Shown here: piece after piece, positions 47,266-57,873 of the stretch | How positions within the stretch are numbered: position 1 is the first letter of the stretch | Layout of the letters: each line of letters begins with the position of its first letter | Source: Legionella birminghamensis | GTDB taxonomy: Bacteria; Pseudomonadota; Gammaproteobacteria; Legionellales; Legionellaceae | NCBI RefSeq assembly: GCF_900452515.1 | Contig: NZ_UGNW01000001.1 | Coordinates: forward strand, 2,046,001 to 2,110,000 | Direction: 5' to 3' | DNA length: 64,000 nt | The notes under the pieces: generated by a model | The model's input: only the letters and a program-made list of their open reading frames with translations | Database searches by the model: none | Told to the model about the DNA's origin: nothing | Program-made: the position numbers and the translations under genes

Positions 47266-47441
47266 AAGTAGAAGCCAGGTGCAGATTGTGTTTTCAGAGA
47301 TGTGTATTTACCGATGGCCCCGCGATGAAAGACCTGGCTCCAGCGCTTATTGCGACCGGTTTAACCTCACATGCTAGCTTCAAGAATCCTGAAGTTGAGA
47401 AAATTCTTCAGGAAATTATGGCTTCAAAAAAAGACATCTAA
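47223..47441 (+). CDS. Doubtful 72-residue ORF, perhaps a gene remnant
   Basis: The first ~20 codons read through the second hairpin. The rest (CRLCFQRCVFTDGPAMKDLA, then PALIATGLTSHASFKNPEVE and KILQEIMASKKDI) looks more protein-like and could be the tail of a lost gene. No convincing ribosome-binding site; no family recognised. An internal ATG (MKDLAPAL) at about 47325 is an alternative start. Confidence 0.3.
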   Translation: MFSMSFLDPSDKPREVEARCRLCFQRCVFTDGPAMKDLAPALIATGLTSHASFKNPEVEKILQEIMASKKDI

Positions 47442-47656
47442 GCATCTGAAATTATTCTCAATATCTCAGTTTAAAATTGTATGTTTTAGCCTTGAAAAAG
47501 CTTTTGACAAATAAAGAGAAAAATAACACTTGCCTTCTCTTTATTTTTCTTATAAAAATCTCTTTCCTGTGCTATTTTATTTAAAAAAAAGTAGACAATG
47601 TACAGCTTTCTTGTACAATCCGTTAATTTTTTAATATTCGAGAGATCATACAGTCA

Positions 47657-49123
47657 GTGACTAATGAGATTAAAAAACAAGATGCGCCAATGAACGATGG
47701 CGGATATAAACGCGGCTTGAAAGACAGGCATGTTCAATTAATTGCTCTTGGCGGCATTATTGGCTCTGGTTATTTTCTAGGCACTGGCGCAGTCGTTAAC
47801 CAGGTTGGTCCCTCGGTCTTCATCGCTTACATATTAGGCGGCCTGATAATTTATCTAACCATGCTTTGTATGGGCGAACTTGCTGTCGCAATTCCCATTT
47901 CAGGCTCTTTCATCACTTATACCGCTGACTTTATTTCCCCCTCGATAGCTTGCGGCGTGGGCTGGTCTTATTGGATAAGCTGGGTGGCCTATATTCCCGC
48001 GGAATGCATTGCGGGAGGGATTATTATGCAGCATTTTACCGGAATTAATGGCTATATCTGGGCTGTTTGTTTCGGTTTGATTATTACTTACATTAATATT
48101 GCCAAAGTAGGTACTTTTGGAGAAATTGAATTCTGGCTTGCCCTGATTAAGATTTTAGCCTTAATGGGATTTGTTATTCTCGCCCTCCTGATATTTTTCG
48201 GATTGATCCACGGCCCTCAGCCAGCAGGTATTATAGGTGGACGGTTTATATTTGATGAAGGGGGATTGTTCCCTAATGGGGGAATGGCGCTTTTGACCGC
48301 AATGGTACTCCTTTTAGTGAATTATCAGGGTTCGGAAATTATCGGTTTGGCTGCCGGTGAGTCAGTTAACCCAGCACGTATGATTCCGCGGGCTATTCGA
48401 AATGTAACCTTCCGCATTCTCTTTATTTATATTATTCCCGTTTTCTGCCTGGTTTTAATTTTCCCCTGGCAAAAGGCCGGTTTGAGTAACTCCGTCTTTG
48501 CGGATGCCCTAAACTTTTATGGTTTGCACTGGGCAGGAGCTGCAACGAGTTTTGTCACATTGACTGCCACACTTTCATGCTCCAATTCGGGAGTCTATGG
48601 CATCGTGCGCTCATTGAATGCGCTGGCAAGAAACGGCATGGCTCCCCATCGCCTCAGCAAGTTAAACCGCAACGCGGTGCCGCAAAATGCCGGAATTGTA
48701 ACACTCGCCGCCATATGGCTTTTGCTGGCTGCTGGTTATTTCTTCGGCCAGTCCATGTTGTACATTGCTTTATTGCTGGTTTCAGGCTTTACCGGTGCGC
48801 TGGCATGGATTTCTTTATGTTGGGCGCAGATCAATTTCAGGAGAAGGCTGTATCAGGCGGGTTATACCACAAACGATTTGGGTTACAAAACACCCGGCTC
48901 TCCTTATACCGGCATTGCAGCAATTATCCTGATGGCGGCTTGCCTGATCTTTTTGCTGCTTAATAAAGATCCTACTTATAAAATTGCCTTTGCCATGGGC
49001 TTTGTCAGCTTTGTAGCCCCTATTCTAATTTATAAGCTAGGCGGCTTTTATAAGAAGCGCCATATTGCAATGGCCGTGAATAACCATCTGCAATTTAAAG
49101 ATATCTTTCCGGATCGGCAATAA
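47657..49123 (+). CDS. Amino-acid permease (APC superfamily, AAT family)
   Basis: A 488-residue, 12-helix transporter. The N-terminal motif is LKDRHVQLIALGGIIGSGYFLGTG (residues ~21-44), the substrate-backbone binding turn of the family. Other family blocks are VGWSYWISWVAYIPAECIAG, the NYQGSEIIGLAAGES motif and NPARMIPRAIRNVTFRILF. These place it with the GABA, proline and basic amino-acid permeases. It starts with GTG at 47657; an ATG eleven codons later is possible. Substrate not assigned. Monocistronic, convergent with the SDR gene across repeat copy C. Confidence 0.88.
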   Translation: MTNEIKKQDAPMNDGGYKRGLKDRHVQLIALGGIIGSGYFLGTGAVVNQVGPSVFIAYILGGLIIYLTMLCMGELAVAIPISGSFITYTADFISPSIACGVGWSYWISWVAYIPAECIAGGIIMQHFTGINGYIWAVCFGLIITYINIAKVGTFGEIEFWLALIKILALMGFVILALLIFFGLIHGPQPAGIIGGRFIFDEGGLFPNGGMALLTAMVLLLVNYQGSEIIGLAAGESVNPARMIPRAIRNVTFRILFIYIIPVFCLVLIFPWQKAGLSNSVFADALNFYGLHWAGAATSFVTLTATLSCSNSGVYGIVRSLNALARNGMAPHRLSKLNRNAVPQNAGIVTLAAIWLLLAAGYFFGQSMLYIALLLVSGFTGALAWISLCWAQINFRRRLYQAGYTTNDLGYKTPGSPYTGIAAIILMAACLIFLLLNKDPTYKIAFAMGFVSFVAPILIYKLGGFYKKRHIAMAVNNHLQFKDIFPDRQ

Positions 49124-49451
49124 AGCCGGTCCATGTTCGCATAATGCTTAGGACTCCACGCGGCTCCCAAATCCCGGCTTCCACCGTCCCGAATCCCCGC
49201 GGCTGCGACCACCGAATCCCCGCGGCAACGACCGCGGGGCCCACACGAAGCCTATTTAGAATATCGGTTTTGCTAATTGAATGATAATGTTCCTAACTGC
49301 TTTTAATTGCTATTTTCGGCAACTTTGGATTCATCTGAGGAGCATTTTCGACTACCAGACATGGGCCCCGCGGTCGCAGCCGCGGGGATTCGGATAGTCG
49401 CAGCCGCGGGGATTCGGGCGGGCAAAGCACCGGTTAGAATTGATTTATTTT
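49124..49451. other. Gene-free stretch holding repeat copy C
   Basis: 328 bp between the convergent permease and SDR genes. Besides the full repeat it has partial repeat ends on both sides (49189-49209 and 49394-49417), so at least three ends are nested here. No credible ORF. Confidence 0.7.
49212..49393 (+). repeat. Hairpin-ended interspersed repeat, copy C (182 bp)
   Basis: Same ends as copy A (CCGAATCCCCGCGGC ... GCCGCGGGGATTCGG). The core has diverged, but CTATTTTCGGCAACTTT and the CAGACATGGGCCCCGCGG junction are kept. It lies between convergent genes. Confidence 0.82.
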
Positions 49452-50054
49452 TTAGCCTACCCGATAAATTTGCCCCGTTTGCAGACCTTCAACACTTTTA
49501 CTGTAAGCAAGGGCAGCCTCAGCGCTGCTAACGGATTTATATCCGCGGAAGAAAGGACCATAAGCATCCATTGATTCGGTAATCACCGTTGGACTGACAC
49601 AATTAATCCGTATGCAATTCGGCATCTCAATGGCCGCTGCAATCGTGAACGATTCCAAGGCACCATTCACCATGGAGGCTGAGCTGCCATAGCGTATCGG
49701 ATCCTGACTTAAAATACCGCTGGTCAGCGTGAACGAACCCTGCTCATTCAAATGGTTCCTGCCAATCAGGACGGTGTTGACCTGGCCCATTAACTTACTG
49801 CGAAGGCCTATTTCATACTCTTTGTCGCTCATCTCCGCAAAATCGCCGAAATGGACATTTCCGGTGGTCAAGACCACAGCATCAATTTTATTAATCTTCC
49901 TGAACAAAGCGATGATTGACTCTTTGTCAGTAATATCGACCCTTATGTCGCCACTGGAATAGTTAGCCTGAATGATCTCATGACGAATGGATAATTCTTC
50001 GACCACCGCCCTTCCCAACACGCCTGATCCGCCGATAACTAAAACCCTTTTCAT
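49452..50054 (-). CDS. Short SDR-family oxidoreductase lacking the usual Tyr-Lys pair
   Basis: A 200-residue Rossmann protein starting MKRVLVIGGSGVLGRAVVEE (GxxGxxG dinucleotide site), with VVLTTGNVHFGDF (the NNAG-like block) and FTLTSGILS. Where classical SDRs have YxxxK, this protein has SSASMVNGALESF, so the catalytic Tyr and Lys are absent. It belongs to a short atypical SDR group whose activity is uncertain; it may be a regulator or use another mechanism. It is 21 bp downstream of the RND pump gene, and so is probably in that operon. Confidence 0.8.
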   Translation of the reverse strand: MKRVLVIGGSGVLGRAVVEELSIRHEIIQANYSSGDIRVDITDKESIIALFRKINKIDAVVLTTGNVHFGDFAEMSDKEYEIGLRSKLMGQVNTVLIGRNHLNEQGSFTLTSGILSQDPIRYGSSASMVNGALESFTIAAAIEMPNCIRINCVSPTVITESMDAYGPFFRGYKSVSSAEAALAYSKSVEGLQTGQIYRVG

Positions 50055-50075
50055 CGTTCTTCCTTAATTAAGTGG

Positions 50076-53000
50076 CTAATCTGTTTTCCGCTTCGCTAAC
50101 CAACGCTCACGCAATCCCTGAATGGATACATAAAAAACTGGTACAACCAACAAGCTTAAAATAGTCGCAAGCAGCATTCCTCCGAGAACGGTAGTTCCTA
50201 TAGAATGTCTGCTGGCAGCACCTGCCCCTGTGGCAGTTGCGAGGGGCAATACGCCGAATATAAAGGCAAAAGCGGTCATTAAAATCGGCCTCATCCGCAA
50301 AGTTGCAGCCTGTATTGCTGCATCTAAGACGCTAGCCCCTGCTTCCCGCTTCTCCTTGGCAAATTCAACTATCAAGATAGCATTTTTAGCAGCTAAGCCA
50401 ATCAGCAGAATCAAGCCGATCTGTGCATAGACATCCAGAGCCAACGAGCGAAGCAGCAAGGCAAGACCTGCTCCGAGCAGTGCCAGGGGAACGGCGAGCA
50501 AGATCATGAAGGGCATGGTCCAACTTTCATAAAGGGCTGCCAGGAATAAAAATACAAAGACCAGACAGAGCATAAAGATTAGCGATGCGATATTTCCCGC
50601 CTGCAATTGCTGATACGTGATGCCTGTCCATTCATAGGCAATACCCTTGGGTAAAACCTCAGCCGCTACTTCTTCTATTGCATTCATTGCTTGCCCGGAT
50701 GTATAACCTGGTCCCGCGGCACCATTAACACTGGCTGCGGTATATAAATTGTAATGCGGAATATTATAAGGGCCATTTATAGATTTTATCTTAACCAGAC
50801 TGGATAAAGGCACCATTTGTCCGCTATCGCTTTTCACATATAATTTACTGATATCCGTGGTCTCTGCACGCGAATCCCCTTCCGCCTGCACCATTACCCG
50901 ATAAGTTTGCCCGTACTTGGTAAAATTATTTACATAATAAGCCCCGAGATACGTCTGCAAGGTAACAAATAAATTAGTGATCGAAACATTCATTGCCTTG
51001 GCTTTTGTGCGATCAATATCCAGATAAAGCTGCGGGACATCAACATTCAAATCAGAAATAACCCCTTTCAGCTCAGGCCGTTTATTACTTTCATCAACCA
51101 GTTGATTGACCGCTTTTGCCAATGCCTCCACACCGAGATTATTTCTATCCTCCACTTCCAATTGGAAACCGCCGACAGTACCAAGCCCGGGAATAGCAGG
51201 GGCATTAATGGCCTCAATGACCGCATCATCGAACTGGTTTAATTGTTGCTGCGTTTTTTTTATGATCGCCTGCGCACTCAAATTAGCTGCCGTTCTCTCC
51301 GACCAAGGCTTGAGGGTAACAAAAAGGGCAGCTGTATTGGGTTCATCGATAGTATCAATGATATTAAACCCATTAATACTGATTACATGGGCCACACCAT
51401 CGGTTTTCTGCATCAGCGCAACCACTTTTTTAACTGTCTCTTCTGTTCGATAAAGTGAAGAGCCATTCGGGCCATTCACTACAATAATAAAATAACCCTG
51501 GTCTTCTTCCGGAATAAATCCTTCGGGCAGATGTTTAAATACCAGAAATGCAGCAAGCGCTAATAATCCAAATATAAAAAAAACCAGTTTTCGCCACTGA
51601 AGCACATGTCTTACTGCTATCGTATAACGCTTGAGAAGCGCTTCGTACCCCTTTTCAAACCAGCGAAACAGGATGAATTTATTTTCTTTTTTCCTTTTCA
51701 ATAACACACCGCAAAGCGCAGGGCTTAAACTCAGGGAGTTTATCCCTGATAATGCCACTGAAAACGCAATTGCCAATGCGAACTGGTTATATAAACTCCC
51801 AGTCATTCCCGGGATAAAGGCTACTGGAATAAATACCGCCATTAAAATTAAAGTGGTCGCAATGATCGGCCCCCTGACCTCTTCGGTAGCAAGAAGGGTA
51901 GCCTCCTTGATATTACCAATCCCCTGCTCGAGTTTTTTTTCTACGTTTTCAACTACAACGATCGCATCATCCACCACCAACCCAATGGCAAGAACAAGCC
52001 CCAAAAGACTGAGTGTATTGATTGAAAACCCAAAAATACTGAATAAGATAAATGTTCCTATCAGCGATACTGGAATGGCGATACAGGGAATTAGAGTCGT
52101 CCGCCAGTTTTGCAGAAAAATAAAAACAACCAGAAAGACCAGGCCTATTGCTTCAAACAATGTAATAACAACTTCCCGCAGCGATTCTTTTACGAAATTG
52201 GTTGTATCATAAGCAATTGTCCATTCCATTCCGGCAGGAAAACTTTTTTCCAGCTCATGCATTACTTTTCGCACATTATTGGAGATATCAATGGCATTAG
52301 CGCCCGGTAACTGATAAATCCCCAGACTGGCACTTGGCTTTCCATTAAACTGGGACGTGGTTACATAACTATCAGCCCCCATTTCGACGCGGCCAATATC
52401 CTTGAGACGTACAATCTGCCCGTTTTCCTTAGTTCGAACAATAATATCAGCAAATTGCTCTACTTCACTTAACTGGCCCAGAGTATTAATCTGATACTGA
52501 AAAGGAATAGTTTTGGGAACTGGCGGCTGCCCGATACTCCCTGCTGCTGCCTGCTGGTTTTGTTCCTGTACCGCCTGAATCACCTCCTGAGGCGATATTC
52601 CCATACTGGCCAATTTATCCGGGTTTAGCCAAATCCGAATGGAGTATTGCAGCAATCCGAAGTTATTGATATTTCCAACTCCGAAAATCCGGTACAGAAC
52701 AGGGGTAATATTGATATCTGCATAATTACTCAGAAACGCATCGTCCATGCTGCCATTTTTGTTGATAAGGTTTACCACCAGCACCATATCACTGGATACC
52801 TTTTGGATATCCAATCCGGCCTGGATCACATCAGGGGGCAAAACCGACATGGCTGTATTGGTATCATTAAGCACATCAACCGCGGCAATATCGATGTCAT
52901 ATCCCACATTAAAGGTAATGGTAATGACTGAATTTCCGTTGTTAGTACTGGCTGAAGACATATAAATCATGCCTTCTACGCCGTTGATATTTCTTTCAAG

Positions 53001-53192
53001 GGGTGTAGTGACTGTATCGGCAACAACCGAGGAACTGGCACCAATATATTGAGAGCTCACCTGCACCTGGGGCGGCACGATTTGCGGATATTGCGCGATT
53101 GGTAAAATAAAAATACAGATTCCACCGATCAACACCATCAAGATTGCAATTACAATGGCGAATATAGGCCTATTGATAAAAAACTTAATCAT
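50076..53192 (-). CDS. RND multidrug efflux transporter (AcrB/MexB-type)
   Basis: A 1038-residue HAE1-family proton-driven exporter of the inner membrane. The N-terminus is [22 protein letters not shown]4 carries the proton-relay pair in [21 protein letters not shown] (two Asp), and TM10 has the lysine in [21 protein letters not shown]. Two large periplasmic porter regions are present. The ATG overlaps the stop of the adaptor gene (ATGA). No outer-membrane channel gene adjoins, so it probably uses a TolC encoded elsewhere. Confidence 0.95.
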   Translation of the reverse strand: MIKFFINRPIFAIVIAILMVLIGGICIFILPIAQYPQIVPPQVQVSSQYIGASSSVVADTVTTPLERNINGVEGMIYMSSASTNNGNSVITITFNVGYDIDIAAVDVLNDTNTAMSVLPPDVIQAGLDIQKVSSDMVLVVNLINKNGSMDDAFLSNYADINITPVLYRIFGVGNINNFGLLQYSIRIWLNPDKLASMGISPQEVIQAVQEQNQQAAAGSIGQPPVPKTIPFQYQINTLGQLSEVEQFADIIVRTKENGQIVRLKDIGRVEMGADSYVTTSQFNGKPSASLGIYQLPGANAIDISNNVRKVMHELEKSFPAGMEWTIAYDTTNFVKESLREVVITLFEAIGLVFLVVFIFLQNWRTTLIPCIAIPVSLIGTFILFSIFGFSINTLSLLGLVLAIGLVVDDAIVVVENVEKKLEQGIGNIKEATLLATEEVRGPIIATTLILMAVFIPVAFIPGMTGSLYNQFALAIAFSVALSGINSLSLSPALCGVLLKRKKENKFILFRWFEKGYEALLKRYTIAVRHVLQWRKLVFFIFGLLALAAFLVFKHLPEGFIPEEDQGYFIIVVNGPNGSSLYRTEETVKKVVALMQKTDGVAHVISINGFNIIDTIDEPNTAALFVTLKPWSERTAANLSAQAIIKKTQQQLNQFDDAVIEAINAPAIPGLGTVGGFQLEVEDRNNLGVEALAKAVNQLVDESNKRPELKGVISDLNVDVPQLYLDIDRTKAKAMNVSITNLFVTLQTYLGAYYVNNFTKYGQTYRVMVQAEGDSRAETTDISKLYVKSDSGQMVPLSSLVKIKSINGPYNIPHYNLYTAASVNGAAGPGYTSGQAMNAIEEVAAEVLPKGIAYEWTGITYQQLQAGNIASLIFMLCLVFVFLFLAALYESWTMPFMILLAVPLALLGAGLALLLRSLALDVYAQIGLILLIGLAAKNAILIVEFAKEKREAGASVLDAAIQAATLRMRPILMTAFAFIFGVLPLATATGAGAASRHSIGTTVLGGMLLATILSLLVVPVFYVSIQGLRERWLAKRKTD

Positions 53193-54322
53193 TCGGACGG
53201 TTCCCGAGTTTTCGCCATCGTTGTTTTGACCTGCATCCCCTCACGAAGCTTTTGCAAACCATTGCTTACTACTTGCTCACCCTCTTTCAACCCGGAGGCC
53301 ACAATGTAATAGCCTTTATACTGCCCCGAGGTGGTAATGTTTCTTGATTGAATAATATTATCCGAACCTACAATATATACAGAGCGTTGTCCCTGCGTAA
53401 CCATTGTGGCCTGCTTAGACACGAGAATGACTTTTTCATTTGAACTGAGATTTAATTTGACATTGACATAGATGCCTGGGAGGAGTAACTGCTTGGTGTT
53501 TTCAATTTCAGCCCGCATCAAAATTGTGGAGGTAGAGACATCCGCCTGATTATTAATTAGATCCAGTTTGCCTTTAAACAGCAGGTTACCGTCATGGGGC
53601 AAGCTGACCTCCACATCAAAAGGCATGTTTTTTCGGTATTTCAAAAAAGAGGTGAAATCTTCAATACTGGGGCTGAATTCAACATAGATAGGATTGAGCT
53701 GAACAACATTCGCGAGTAAAGTGTTCTCCCCCCCTCCGACCAGATTGCCCACGTCCACGTATTTTTTTCCGATAATTCCATCGAAAGGCGCATACATATA
53801 GCAGTAGCTGAGATTAATTTTAGCCTCCGCCACATTGGCCGCCCCAATTTGAACCTGGGCATCAGCCTCACTGAACTTCGCGTTTACTTCATCAAAATGG
53901 GATTGGGAGACATCGCCTTTGACTACCAGATCTTTCATGCGGCGATATTGAACTTCCTGATATTCCTTATCGGCAACGCTTTTTGCATATTGCCCCTGCG
54001 CCAGTTCCAACTTGGCTTCAAAAGGCCGCGGATCAATCACAAATAGTAGCTGATTTTTCTTGACAGGCTTACCCTCAATAAAATTCATTTTTGTTAGGAA
54101 GCCCTCCACCCGGGCTTTAATCCCTACAGCCGAAATGGATTGAGTTATACCGATGTATTTTTTATTAATGGGAATTTGTGAAGTAGAAATCCGGGTAATA
54201 TCGACTGTAGGTGTAGTTTGGTCAGATTTGTTCTGCTCACTGCAGGCTGAAAGGAACAGCAGGCAAAAAAATGCCGCCAGAATATTTTTCAGACAGGAAT
54301 ACCTGCTCATTAGTTCATCCAT
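53189..54322 (-). CDS. RND efflux periplasmic adaptor (AcrA/MexA-type lipoprotein)
   Basis: A 377-residue membrane-fusion protein with a lipoprotein signal peptide ending LFLSACSEQ, lipid-anchored at the cysteine near residue 27. The first lipoyl half is [20 protein letters not shown] then [10 protein letters not shown]; the helical hairpin (~100-170) and second lipoyl half ([18 protein letters not shown]) follow. It links the RND pump to the outer-membrane channel. First gene of the adaptor-pump-SDR operon; no local regulator gene. Confidence 0.93.
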   Translation of the reverse strand: MDELMSRYSCLKNILAAFFCLLFLSACSEQNKSDQTTPTVDITRISTSQIPINKKYIGITQSISAVGIKARVEGFLTKMNFIEGKPVKKNQLLFVIDPRPFEAKLELAQGQYAKSVADKEYQEVQYRRMKDLVVKGDVSQSHFDEVNAKFSEADAQVQIGAANVAEAKINLSYCYMYAPFDGIIGKKYVDVGNLVGGGENTLLANVVQLNPIYVEFSPSIEDFTSFLKYRKNMPFDVEVSLPHDGNLLFKGKLDLINNQADVSTSTILMRAEIENTKQLLLPGIYVNVKLNLSSNEKVILVSKQATMVTQGQRSVYIVGSDNIIQSRNITTSGQYKGYYIVASGLKEGEQVVSNGLQKLREGMQVKTTMAKTREPSE

Positions 54323-54359
54323 TTTGTACCAGACATCCTTGATTATCTAAAGCTTCAGT

Positions 54360-56234
54360 TTATGACAGGCTAGCGTCAAGTAATGCAGTTCCCGGTTTAA
54401 ACTCAGGAACCAGGCTTTTTACCAAAATTTTTAACTCATCAATATTATTCTCTTCACAGGCCGTATTCAACAAACGCATTGCCTGAGTCAGTTCCTGCCA
54501 TTCCAGTTTGCGAAATTTGGCCTGGAATAGTTTCTCATGCTCAGTGTGTGTCAGCTCCTCTGATTCATGGAATAATTCTTCAAATAATTTTTCACCCGGA
54601 CGCAGCCCGGTATATTTGATTTCTATATCACGGACTGGCTCTTTTCCAGCGAGACGAATCATTTGCTCTGCCAGATACGAAATTTTAATCGGTTCGCCCA
54701 TATCCAGCACAAAAATTTCGCCGCCTAAACCATTAACCATTGCCTGCAGAATAAGCTGGCAAGCTTCTGGAATAGTCATAAAATAACGTTGGATGTCCGG
54801 GTGTGTGACTGTGATAGGGCCTCCGCTCTGAATTTGCTTTTGAAACAGCGGCACAACACTTCCAGCGGAACCCAGAACGTTTCCGAAGCGGACTGTAATA
54901 AACTCTGTTGATACCCTTTCATTGAGATTCTGACAATAAATTTCCGCAACCCGCTTGGTCATACCCATAATATTTGAGGGATTTACCGCTTTATCACTGG
55001 AAATCAGGATAAATTTCTCAGCGCCTACTGCCACACTGGCTTCAGCAACCACCCGTGTACCAATGACATTGTTTTGGATGGCAGCTCGGATTTGTCCTTC
55101 CAACATGGGAACATGTTTGTAGGCGGCTGCATGGAATACAATCTGCGGGCTGAACTGCCTGAAATAATCATCTATGGCTATTGAATCAGTGACCGAAGCT
55201 AAAATCAGATTTAATTGTGAAGCGGGATAAGAAGCCTGTAATTCATGTTCAATTCGATACAGGTTAAATTCCGAGTTATCAATAATCATTAACTTTTCGG
55301 GCTGCAAGCTCAATATCTGACGGCATAATTCCGCACCGATACTGCCGCCGCCTCCGGTAATCAGGATTCGTTTACCCTTCACATATGAGCTGATGCGCTC
55401 CCACTCAAGCTGAACCTGATCACGGCCCAGCAAGTCCTCAATGTTCACTTCGCGCAAGGCATTGATTTCTATTTTGCCCGAGGCTAAGGCACTTATGTCA
55501 GGAAGGGTTCGGAAAGGGATATTGGTTTTCTCACAATAATCAACAATCCGGCGCATCGTTGCCGAGCGGGCAGATGGTATAGCAATGAAAATCAAGTCAA
55601 TTTGATGGCTGACAACCAAATCAGCCAGATCGCGGGTGGCCCCTAACACGCGGATCCCATGGATTTCTTTGCCGCGTTTAACCGGGTTATCGTCGACAAA
55701 GCCTGCAGGACAATAGTTGGGCGTGCGTTTTAAATCCCTGGCCAAGCCCTCTCCTGCCTGGCCAGCCCCTATAATCAATACCCTTTTGATGTCCGCCGGC
55801 AGATTTTTATTCGACTGATTATCGCGAAACGTACGCATGGCCAACCGGGCCCCACCTAGCAATGTAACCAGGTTGAGGCAATACAGGGGCAATACCGATC
55901 GGGGCACATGGGATAATAGCGAGCTTAAGTATAAAGCGGGAATTGCGATTATTGTAGCAGTCAGCCCTGCTTTAATAATCCGCAGCAGATCATTGATAGA
56001 GGAGAAATTCCATAAGCCGCGATATACTTTGAAATAGTAGTAGCAGCCAATTTGCGCAGTCATGAGAATAAATAAAGCTTCCAGGGAGTACATGCTAATT
56101 AACGTACTGGGAAAGGGCTGCATGTTGTAGCGTAACCAGTAGGCGAAGTACCAGGCAAGCGGTATGGAAATTAAATCGAAAGCAAGCGCAGGTAGACGTT
56201 TATATAGTTTAAGTAAAAATTCATTTTTCAACAT
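54360..56234 (-). CDS. Membrane UDP-sugar 4,6-dehydratase/epimerase, WbpM/CapD-like
   Basis: A 624-residue protein with four N-terminal membrane helices (residues ~10-130), a CoA-like Rossmann region (IIGAGQAGEGLARDL, ~152), and a C-terminal SDR domain (ILITGGGGSIGAELCRQI, ~290). The active-site region is ISSDKAVNPSNIMGMTKRVAE, in which the usual SDR tyrosine is replaced by Met, as in WbpM/FlmA-type 4,6-dehydratases. It makes 4-keto-6-deoxy UDP-sugars for O-antigen or capsule. A surface-polysaccharide role fits the neighbouring GT-C and UbiA-family genes. Confidence 0.9.
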   Translation of the reverse strand: MLKNEFLLKLYKRLPALAFDLISIPLAWYFAYWLRYNMQPFPSTLISMYSLEALFILMTAQIGCYYYFKVYRGLWNFSSINDLLRIIKAGLTATIIAIPALYLSSLLSHVPRSVLPLYCLNLVTLLGGARLAMRTFRDNQSNKNLPADIKRVLIIGAGQAGEGLARDLKRTPNYCPAGFVDDNPVKRGKEIHGIRVLGATRDLADLVVSHQIDLIFIAIPSARSATMRRIVDYCEKTNIPFRTLPDISALASGKIEINALREVNIEDLLGRDQVQLEWERISSYVKGKRILITGGGGSIGAELCRQILSLQPEKLMIIDNSEFNLYRIEHELQASYPASQLNLILASVTDSIAIDDYFRQFSPQIVFHAAAYKHVPMLEGQIRAAIQNNVIGTRVVAEASVAVGAEKFILISSDKAVNPSNIMGMTKRVAEIYCQNLNERVSTEFITVRFGNVLGSAGSVVPLFQKQIQSGGPITVTHPDIQRYFMTIPEACQLILQAMVNGLGGEIFVLDMGEPIKISYLAEQMIRLAGKEPVRDIEIKYTGLRPGEKLFEELFHESEELTHTEHEKLFQAKFRKLEWQELTQAMRLLNTACEENNIDELKILVKSLVPEFKPGTALLDASLS

Positions 56235-56248
56235 GCTTTGTCCAAAAT

Positions 56249-56308
56249 GTAGGTTGGGCTGTAAAGCCCAACATAGATTATCCGCTGGGCTTTACAGCCC
56301 AGCCTACG
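56249..56308. repeat. REP-like inverted repeat
   Basis: The left arm GTAGGTTGGGCTGTAAAGCC (continuing CAAC) and right arm GCTGGGCTTTACAGCCCAGC (continuing CTAC) form a long imperfect palindrome; each arm can also fold locally (GGGCTGTAAAGCCC). It is a type seen in many Gammaproteobacteria. It lies between the two minus-strand genes and may terminate the GT-C gene's transcript. Confidence 0.75.
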
Positions 56309-56364
56309 AGGCGAAATATTAACGTTTATCTACCATACAACGAAGCGACTATTTTACACAATTT

Positions 56365-57873
56365 TTAGTGTTTTAAGGAATAAATTTCATATTGATAGAC
56401 CTCTGCTGACTCTGGAGTAGTCAACTTGTCCCGGAACTCATACAAGCGGTTGTTTGTCAGTGTTTGCTTTAAACAATAATCTGCTGGCGCATAAATCGCT
56501 TTTCCCTGCTGGTTAAGCGAGGTTAAAATAATGATATCAGGTTTGTCTTTAAACAGGGCAACACAAAAATGCTGATACATCAAATCAGTTTTGTTTTCAG
56601 TCATTTTACGGTTATTCAAACAGTAGGAATCAATAAAACTTAACTGACTTTTAAAAGGAACCCGTCCACTATCTCCCAGCACGACAGTGCTTCCTGGTTT
56701 AGCCTGTTTATCCAGCCAATACACAAGCCTGTCCCGTAATTGTTCACCTGCGACAGGCATCTGGCTGAAATAACGATACCCCGACAGACTATTCATCGGT
56801 ATAAACAAGAGGGCAAAAAAGGCACTGCAAAAAATGCTGGGATATACGGATTTACCTCCCTGAAAATAAATTTGCAGAAGGCTGTGAACCCCCTTTACCG
56901 TAAGCACAAAAAGCAAAGGAAGAACAGGCAGGAATAATCGATTGTAAAATGCCGCCACAGAATCGGACTGGAATAACAAAATCAGATACAACAGCGAAGG
57001 CATCCAAAAATAGAGATGCAGTTTATCTCTTGATAGAAAGATCCCCGGTAGTGAAGCCAATAGAAAGGGCCATATTAACTTTAGATACATCCAATCCTGC
57101 TTAAATGTGAACTGGGCATCAAAGCCTTTACAATACACCGAGTTTGGCAATAAACGACCAAAATAATGCCAGCGCCAATAAAAATAAGGCAAATAGACAG
57201 CTAAATAAATAAGTACCGATAATGAATAATTAGACAGAAAAAAGCGAACAGGTTTGGGATTATCAATCAGTATTAATATTGAAAACAGAATAAATAAAAA
57301 AGGCGCCTCTGGCCGAGTCAGGCTGGCTGCACTCATCAGGACTGCGAAACAGATAAAATAATTTGGAAGAGCCTCTTCTTTGCGGCTTAGGGGATAATCC
57401 TGATAGCCATTCCCTTTCAAAAGAAAATAGAGGGAATAAATAATCAAAGCCTGATAGCAGCTTGTTTCCAAACCACTGGCTGCCCATATTATTTCACCTT
57501 TATAGAGAAGCATTCCAATACCCGGCAACAGCGCCAGGCTCTTGGGTAGAAGTAATCGGGATAATTGATAAAGTCCTAGCGTCGCAAACAGCAGCCCCAG
57601 CACTCCCGCAATTTTCAAAGTGATTACCGGATCCAATCCAAGATAAATTGCCGCAGCGCCAAGCAAAACAAAACTAAAGTTGCTGTAGCCTTCAACAGGG
57701 GGCTCATTCAGGTTCCATAATAAGCCATTCCCTTCGGCCAAATGCCTGGCATACCTTAATGGGATGTACATATCGTCAATGGTAAATGGCCAGATTGCCG
57801 CAAGCTGCATTATAAAGAGATAGCAAAGCGCTGCAATAAGCAACGCCCAGTATATTGCTTTATTAAAGGTCAT
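56365..57873 (-). CDS. GT-C family membrane glycosyltransferase (AftB-like)
   Basis: A 502-residue polytopic protein with about ten helices. The first periplasmic loop has TIDDMYIPLRYARHLAEGNG (residues ~31-50), continuing LLWNLNEPPVEGYSNF. This Asp-Asp plus RYARxLxxGxGLxWN plus VEGYxN signature is that of polyprenyl-phosphate-dependent GT-C enzymes related to mycobacterial AftB. It should transfer a sugar from a polyprenyl-phosphate carrier on the periplasmic side. It overlaps the UbiA-family gene by 11 bp and the two surely work together. Donor identity (arabinofuranose-like) is inference from the partner. Confidence 0.75.
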   Translation of the reverse strand: MTFNKAIYWALLIAALCYLFIMQLAAIWPFTIDDMYIPLRYARHLAEGNGLLWNLNEPPVEGYSNFSFVLLGAAAIYLGLDPVITLKIAGVLGLLFATLGLYQLSRLLLPKSLALLPGIGMLLYKGEIIWAASGLETSCYQALIIYSLYFLLKGNGYQDYPLSRKEEALPNYFICFAVLMSAASLTRPEAPFLFILFSILILIDNPKPVRFFLSNYSLSVLIYLAVYLPYFYWRWHYFGRLLPNSVYCKGFDAQFTFKQDWMYLKLIWPFLLASLPGIFLSRDKLHLYFWMPSLLYLILLFQSDSVAAFYNRLFLPVLPLLFVLTVKGVHSLLQIYFQGGKSVYPSIFCSAFFALLFIPMNSLSGYRYFSQMPVAGEQLRDRLVYWLDKQAKPGSTVVLGDSGRVPFKSQLSFIDSYCLNNRKMTENKTDLMYQHFCVALFKDKPDIIILTSLNQQGKAIYAPADYCLKQTLTNNRLYEFRDKLTTPESAEVYQYEIYSLKH

